A stretch of 29,405 bases of DNA, taken from the NCBI RefSeq assembly GCF_000220395.1, contig NW_004086705.1:1-29405 (forward strand). The letters are read 5' to 3'. Of this stretch, positions 24,307 to 29,405 are shown piece after piece. Below the pieces are notes generated by a model. It worked only from the letters and a program-made list of their open reading frames with translations. It did not search any database and was not told where the DNA came from. Position 1 is the first letter of the stretch. Every line of letters begins with the position of its first letter. A program made the position numbers and the translations under genes. The stretch comes from Ichthyophthirius multifiliis. Lineage: Eukaryota; Ciliophora; Oligohymenophorea; Hymenostomatida.

Positions 24307-25300
24307 ATGTAGTTATTTGATTTATAATTAGAAAATTTAAATATAAAAGAGCTTCTGAAAGATTATGACAGTCCATATATATATGAAATCGATCAAAAAG
24401 AAAATATTTCGATTACTGAATTAATGAATGTATTAATTGAAATAATAAATTAACATAATTTAAATTAAGAAAACAATTAAAATTATAATATTAGATAAAC
24501 TTTTTACAATTATATAGTATATCTATTTTTTTTTTTAAAAAAAAAAAATCTTGATTAATTTTATTTTATTAAAAGTTTTAAAAACTAAATAATTTAGAAT
24601 AAAAAACTATATAAACATGCATTGAATACTATAATATTTTATATCAATATTCATTGAAATATATGGAAATGAGATTAATTTTATTTTTGTTTTTTTAAGA
24701 AAATGAAAGTGTACTTCCTTCTTTTTATCTAAAAGTTCGAATAAAAATTATTGAAAAAATCAATGAAAAAAACCTTTGTTTACTTGACGAACATGTAATT
24801 AATATTAATGATTGGGGCTATATTTGTTCGTAAATTTTCGAATAAAAAAAAGCTTAAATAATAAATAAAATAGCATAAATTATTATGTAGGATTAAGAAC
24901 AGCTATGCATTTAAGATTAATATTTTACGTATTTTCTTAAATATATAAAAATTAATATAAATAAATATATATATATATAAATATATATATATATAAATAT
25001 ATATTTATAAATAAATTTATATATTTTATTTTATATTTTAGAGTTAGTTGTGGAAGATTTTTATAAATATGTATCTGGATATTTATATAAGAAATTTAAA
25101 AATAATAAAATATGCCTAAACCACAAAAACAAAATAGTTAAAAATTAAATTAATAGACATTTTATAGATGGGGAATTAATATATTTTAAAGATAAGAAAA
25201 AAAAAAAGAGAAATGTATTTAATAAAAAATAAAAAATATTGATATTTTAGGATTAATTAATTCTATATAAAATAAAAAGTTTAAAGAAAAATATATATGA
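24307..25300 (+). CDS. Unrecognised three-exon gene, about 273 residues
   Basis: I do not recognise the family. Exons 24307-24516, 24576-24928 and 25044-25300; introns of 59 and 115 nt, GT...AG. The N-terminus is MQLFDLQLENLNIKELLKDY; the middle contains ENESVLPSFYLKVRIKIIEK and CLLDEHVININDWGYICS; the last part contains LVVEDFYKYVSGYLYKKFKN, INRHFIDGELIYF and IDILGLINSI, ending at TGA 25298-25300. It looks soluble and mixed alpha/beta with a basic C-terminal half. Two frame changes, at A8 (24844-24851) and A11 (25197-25207), each fit one missing base; with both, all three exons stay in phase. The second intron's 3' end (AG at 25042-25043) was chosen for frame and is uncertain. It converges on the next gene with 198 bases between stops. 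Confidence 0.6.
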
Positions 25301-25498
25301 TTTTTTTTTTATCATATAATAGTTATTTAATCTGGTTAGTAATTTAATTATTATAACAAATTATAACAGTTGTCTTTTATTTTTTTTAATAGAAATTAAT
25401 ATATATATAATAAAATTATATATAAATAAATTAAACCTGAAAATTAATTTTCGCCAGTTAAAAAAATATGCATATTATTACCTTTCTAAGGCATAAAG

Positions 25499-26475
25499 TC
25501 ACTTAAATATTCTTTTCTTAATTTTCCTTTTAAAAACAGGAATTTATTATAATGCCTTTATTTTTATTTTTAAATTATTTATATATATATATTTATATAT
25601 ATATATATTTATATATACATACATTTTCTACTAAATTATTCAAATATATTTTCTTTTCTTAAGCAAACCAAGCTAATTCTTCAATAAGAACCGCATCTTC
25701 CTTTTTTTAAAAAATAAATAAATAAATATTTATATTAATATTATATTATTACCATATTTTAGTTGCATAAAAAAACAGAAACGCAAGTATTATCTCCATT
25801 TGTGCTAATACCTTCAATTAATTAAAATAAATTGCCAATATGATTTTATTATGCTATTATTCCTATATAATCTACTTTTTTTTCATTTTCTTAAATTTTT
25901 AATTTCCCGAAACCTTCATATATATATTTGTTTTATGATTTGCCTATATGTACTTTTTCTCCTTCTTAAAGTTAAAATAAATTCTACTAATTATGGTCAT
26001 TTTAATTAGCAAGAATATCTACTATTTAAGGATCATCTATTCTGGAAATCGGATATATATTGCTCATATTATTTTAACTATTTCTATATTTTTTTTTTTA
26101 ATTATTATTTATAATTGCTATTATTATTTTACATTATTTATATTTATTCCCCTATTTATATTCCTAGTACTTTTGATTCATCTTATAATTCTTTTTTTTA
26201 TATTTTTAGTTAGTTTTTTTTATATATTATTTTATTTTTATTTATTTAAAAAAAAAATACTAAAACGCATTAAATAAATTTAATTTGAAATTTTTTTTTT
26301 TGTAATAAATTATGCTGGAACTATTTTAGTTTATTCATTTAATAAAGAATATTATGGCTTTATTTTAACTTTTTTTTTATATATTAGATTAATTTTGTTT
26401 GTTTGTTTATTTTTTTTTACAAGGATTAACTTTGCCTCGTAATAATTTTATTTAATAAGATAATTATGTTAACAT
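25499..26475 (-). CDS. Unrecognised Q/K-rich gene with two short introns
   Basis: Family not recognised. The 3' half is clear: an exon down to 25753 with GEKVHIGKSQNKYIYEGFGK and DYIGIIAQQNHIGNLFQLIE, intron 25752-25701 (52 nt), exon 25700-25623 (EDAVLIEELAWFAQEKK), intron 25622-25556 (67 nt), and a last exon ending in a basic stretch (PVFKRKIKKRIFK) at TGA 25501-25499. The 5' half, above about 26030, is fragmented over frames at long A/T runs. Readable pieces are MLTQLSYQIKLLRGKVNPC from a possible ATG at 26475, KPQYSLLNEQTKIVPAQFI, and a coiled-coil-like piece containing DESKVLGIQIGEQIQIMQ and YEQYISDFQNR. The start is therefore tentative. No membrane segment or catalytic motif is evident. 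At least two or three homopolymer errors must be assumed for one continuous protein. Confidence 0.5.
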
Positions 26476-27732
26476 TTTTTATTTTTTTTATATTAGATTA
26501 AATATCTTTCTTTTTAAAAAAATAAATAAATAATTAAATTATATTAATATAAAAAATCAATTTAAAAAAAAAAAAAAAAAATATTGTAAAATTATATAGA
26601 AAATTAAAACAAATTAAACAAAAAAATGAATATAAATTATCGAATTATATTTTAACCGCAAATAAATCTTATTTAAAAAAATAAAATTCTATCTTTCTTT
26701 TTTATTTTTGGATAAAATTAATTATTAAAAATAATAAAAAATGTATTTAATTATTTTTTTAGAATTAAATAAAACCAAAAAAAACAAAAAACAGATATTT
26801 TAATAGTTTTTAAATTTATAATAAAAATAAGAAATTATTAAAATAATTTTTAATATATAAAAAAATATATTATTATTAATTTTTTTTTATTTATAATTAA
26901 TATTATTTAATTAGATATAATAAATAGATATTTATAATTTTTAAAAACTTATAGTAAATTGTATTATCGCTATTTCAATTCTAGCAAAAATAAGGTTATA
27001 TTTTTTTATTTTTTCTCTAATATTCTAATTTATATATAAATATATAAAAATTTGATTTTCTCAATTAAAATAATAATCAAAATTAAAGAAGAAAAAATAA
27101 CATTGAAAAAAAAAAATAACTATCTATATTCTAAAATTTATAAATAATCAATCAATCTTATTTATAGTTTTTTTAAAATTAAAAATTTTTAAAGCTAATT
27201 AATATGATTAGTATTTCTTTATGTTTTATATAATAATCCTTTGATATTTATTTATTAAGTTTTAACAGCTTTTTAATATGAAATTTATATTTTTTTTTAT
27301 ATATATAATATTAATTATTTAAATATCTGTAAAATATACTCTTAAAAATATTAATTTGGAATTTTGATTTTATTTTATTATAAAATAAAAAATTATTTTA
27401 ATTATGAAAAAAAAATGTACCCATTATTACTATAAATTTGAAAAAATTATAAAGAATATGGCAAAGATACTTAAAGTAGATATATAAGTTAAAAATTAGA
27501 TTTAAACTAAAAAATTACTAAGGAAATTTAATTTATTCTAAATTATTATAATATTTTACTTTATCAATTTTTAATTAAATAATATTCTATTGATATATAC
27601 TAAATATTAAAAAATAAATGTTTTATAATCTTTTATAAATAATATATATTTTTAACAAAATAAAAAAAATCTATATAAAATTTGAAAAATTTTTTTATGT
27701 ATTTTATATAATAAATTTTCATTTATTTTTGT
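26476..27732. other. AT-rich intergenic spacer
   Basis: Nothing recognisable. Mostly A/T homopolymers; short G/C-containing words around 26640-26700, 26960-27000 and 27410-27480 give no sustained frame on either strand. It should include the upstream region of the unrecognised minus-strand gene and the 3' end of the Derlin gene. Confidence 0.6.
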
Positions 27733-28640
27733 TCAAAATCCAAAAGCAAAAAATCCGTCTTAATTATTTTCGTCACCTTGTATTTCTTCTTCAATTAATT
27801 CTTGATTTTAATTAATTCTTAGATGTAAAAGATTACATATTCTTGTACTTATTAAATATATTTTTAAGAATTTTTTTTTTTTTTTTTTTAGTTTTAAATA
27901 CAAATATTAGGGTGTTTATAAAATATTCACGTCTTTACTTAAAGGCAATTTAGGATATATTTCTGTCAAATAATAATATATATGACCTACTAAAATTCCA
28001 ATTAAATCCGTTATGATAGTATCTTAAAATATTATTTATAAAAAAACAAAAAACCAGGTTATATATGGGGCTTGTATAGGAATAATTCCAAATATATGGA
28101 CCATTATATTACTGTTTTTTCTACTCCATAAATATAAAATCATATTTAAAAATGAATCTGATAAATTATAAAGGCCAAATATTGATGCTGTTGACTGTAA
28201 ATTAGTAAAATAAAAATATATATTTTTATAAAATTTTTACAGTTAACAAGCATATACCGAAAGATACAAAATAAAAATAATCAATTGTATTTCCTCTAAA
28301 TGAATATTCTTCTAATCTTCTTGAAAATCGATAACTTTTTATTTGATTTTAAATTAATTTATAATAAAAAAATTTACAATAATAAAAGCTTAAATGCTGT
28401 CCCTAATTTCATTTCACCAAAAAAAATATATTAGTAATGATTCGCCAGAACTATATATTATGCATATTATTTTTATTTGGTTTTTATTTTTACTTAATAA
28501 TTTTAAGTTATTAATTTAAAATTAAAATATAAATTGTATGAATTAACTAAATCTATGTATGTTAATAAAGTCAAGATTATAGATAAAAAACACATTATTC
28601 TAGTTAGAGGTGGAATATCAGTAATTATTTATTATAACAT
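27733..28640 (-). CDS. Derlin (Der1-like ER-associated degradation protein)
   Basis: A rhomboid-like ER membrane pseudoprotease that helps move misfolded proteins out of the ER for degradation by the p97/Cdc48 pathway. Four exons on the minus strand: 28640-28494, 28450-28378, 28334-28241, 28194-27733; introns of only 43, 43 and 46 nt; about 258 residues (family about 230-260). Landmarks in order: TDIPPLTRIMC (human QIPPVTRAYT), SYNLYFNFKLIT (human PFQLYFNPELI), the family WR motif in FWRIITNIFF, YRFSRRLEEYSFRGNTIDY (human YRYCRMLEEGSFRGRTADF), YLWSRKNSNIMVHIFGIIPI and QAPYITWFF (human QAPYLPW), GILVGHIYYYLTEIYP, LQTPQYL. The tail is a Lys run then an acidic end with GFFAFGF. Four or more hydrophobic segments fit the fold. 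One frame change, at the 8-base run 28419-28426, fits one missing base; all other junctions are in phase. Start ATG 28640, stop TGA 27735-27733. Confidence 0.92.
28335..28377 (-). other. 43-nt intron of the Derlin gene
   Basis: A GT...AG intron of 43 nt. Splicing joins the TM2 helix (TAFKLLL) to YRFSRRLEE exactly as in other Derlins, which fixes both ends. A second 43-nt intron (28451-28493) precedes the WR exon and a 46-nt intron (28195-28240) follows LLT. Confidence 0.85.
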
Positions 28641-29405
28641 TTATATTTTTTAAATTATATATAATTTTAATTTAAATATATAAATAAAAATAAAAATTAA
28701 TATGTATATATATATAAATATATATATACATATATAAAATTTTTTAATTTTTCTTAATTAAATATATTTTTATACAGATTTAATAAATTTTTTATAATTT
28801 TTTTTTTTTCTAGAAAAATATGAGAATTAATAAATATATTTTTATTAATACTTATTGTATTTTAAAATAATTTATATTTTTTTTATGTTTTTTTTTTTAA
28901 ATAATAAATTTATTGATAACTATATAAATTTAATTTTTTTCTAAACTTAGTTTTTTATTATATATTTTTTAATTAATATAAACACAAAAAACATGAATAT
29001 TAAAAAATCAATAATTAAATAAAAATATATTAATTTTTAATATTATATAAATATAAAATAATTAAATGATATTTTTATCCTAATTATTATTTTATTAAAA
29101 TACTATTTTTATTAATAAAAAAAATATTATATAATTTAAATTTATTTAAATAATAATTAAATTTTAAATATATAAATAAACTTATTATTATTCAAAATAG
29201 ATTCGCAGTTATTTAAATCGTATTTTTAATATTCTTATTTTAACAATTATTTTATTATTAAAGTTTAAGTATATTTTAATATTATTATACTTAATATTTA
29301 TTTTAAATTATTACTTATTTAAAAATTAACATTTTAACGTTTATTATTTTAAATTTTTCTTTTATTTTTTTTTATTTAATAGTAATTTTTTATATTCTTA
29401 TTTTA
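28641..29405. other. AT-rich terminal spacer
   Basis: Nothing recognisable. It lies upstream of the Derlin gene and runs to the window end. A/T homopolymers only; no telomeric repeat at either end of the window. Confidence 0.65.

Noticed and set aside
25993-26277. A very hydrophobic + strand peptide resembling a membrane protein
   Set aside because: It is antisense to the A/K/N/Q-rich 5' half of the minus-strand gene; the complement of AAA/AAT/TAA codons always looks like Phe/Ile/Leu.
1-29405. tRNA, rRNA or CRISPR features
   Set aside because: I scanned by eye for T-arm-like GTTCGA words and for spaced identical repeats. The only GTTCGA-like word seen (near 24735) is inside coding sequence, and no direct-repeat/spacer pattern exists. 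A covariance-model scan would be decisive.

Overview
The window is about 84% A+T. It reads sensibly only with the ciliate nuclear code, in which TAA and TAG are glutamine and TGA is the sole stop. Every recognisable gene ends at TGA and is full of in-frame TAA/TAG, and the introns are short (43-246 nt, mostly under 115), almost pure A/T and GT...AG. Together with the extreme AT content this points to the macronuclear genome of an oligohymenophorean ciliate. Ichthyophthirius multifiliis is my best guess (inference; Tetrahymena is usually less AT-rich). With the standard code almost no gene is visible.

Layout. 1-1612: AT-rich spacer. 1613-2886 (+): PIG-V, GPI mannosyltransferase 2. 2887-4142: spacer holding a decayed or poorly sequenced coding-like stretch (about 3090-3950). 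4143-7037 (+): PIG-O, GPI ethanolamine-phosphate transferase 3, without introns. 7119-11849 (-): 1576-residue coiled-coil protein with a cysteine cluster at its C-terminus. 11850-13590: spacer with an AACTT pentamer array. 13591-17171 (+): cyclic-nucleotide-binding-domain K+ channel with five exons and a CCHC zinc knuckle. 17711-19783 (-): pepsin-family aspartyl protease homologue whose two catalytic motifs are both degenerate, with a C-terminal membrane anchor. 20208-21502 (+): two-exon protein with a possible JHY-like (ciliary) C-terminus. 21724-22558 (+): dual-specificity phosphatase with a TAA-encoded polyglutamine tract. 24307-25300 (+): unrecognised three-exon gene. 25499-about 26475 (-): unrecognised gene. 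27733-28640 (-): Derlin, an ER-associated degradation membrane protein. The rest is AT-rich spacer with microsatellites.

Functional theme. PIG-V and PIG-O act in the same ER-lumenal GPI-anchor pathway and lie on the same strand with no other clear gene between them. Derlin and the anchored protease homologue also belong to the secretory pathway. The channel, the phosphatase and the possible JHY homologue fit ciliate membrane and ciliary biology. I see no operon-like organisation; each gene has its own spacer.

Quality caveat. Eight of the ten or so gene models need a change of reading frame, and every such change falls on or beside a mononucleotide run. Nearly all are explained by one base missing from the run. 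I take these to be homopolymer sequencing or assembly errors, not pseudogene decay, because the protein homology continues on both sides. The two longest uninterrupted coding regions (PIG-O and the coiled-coil protein) need no correction.
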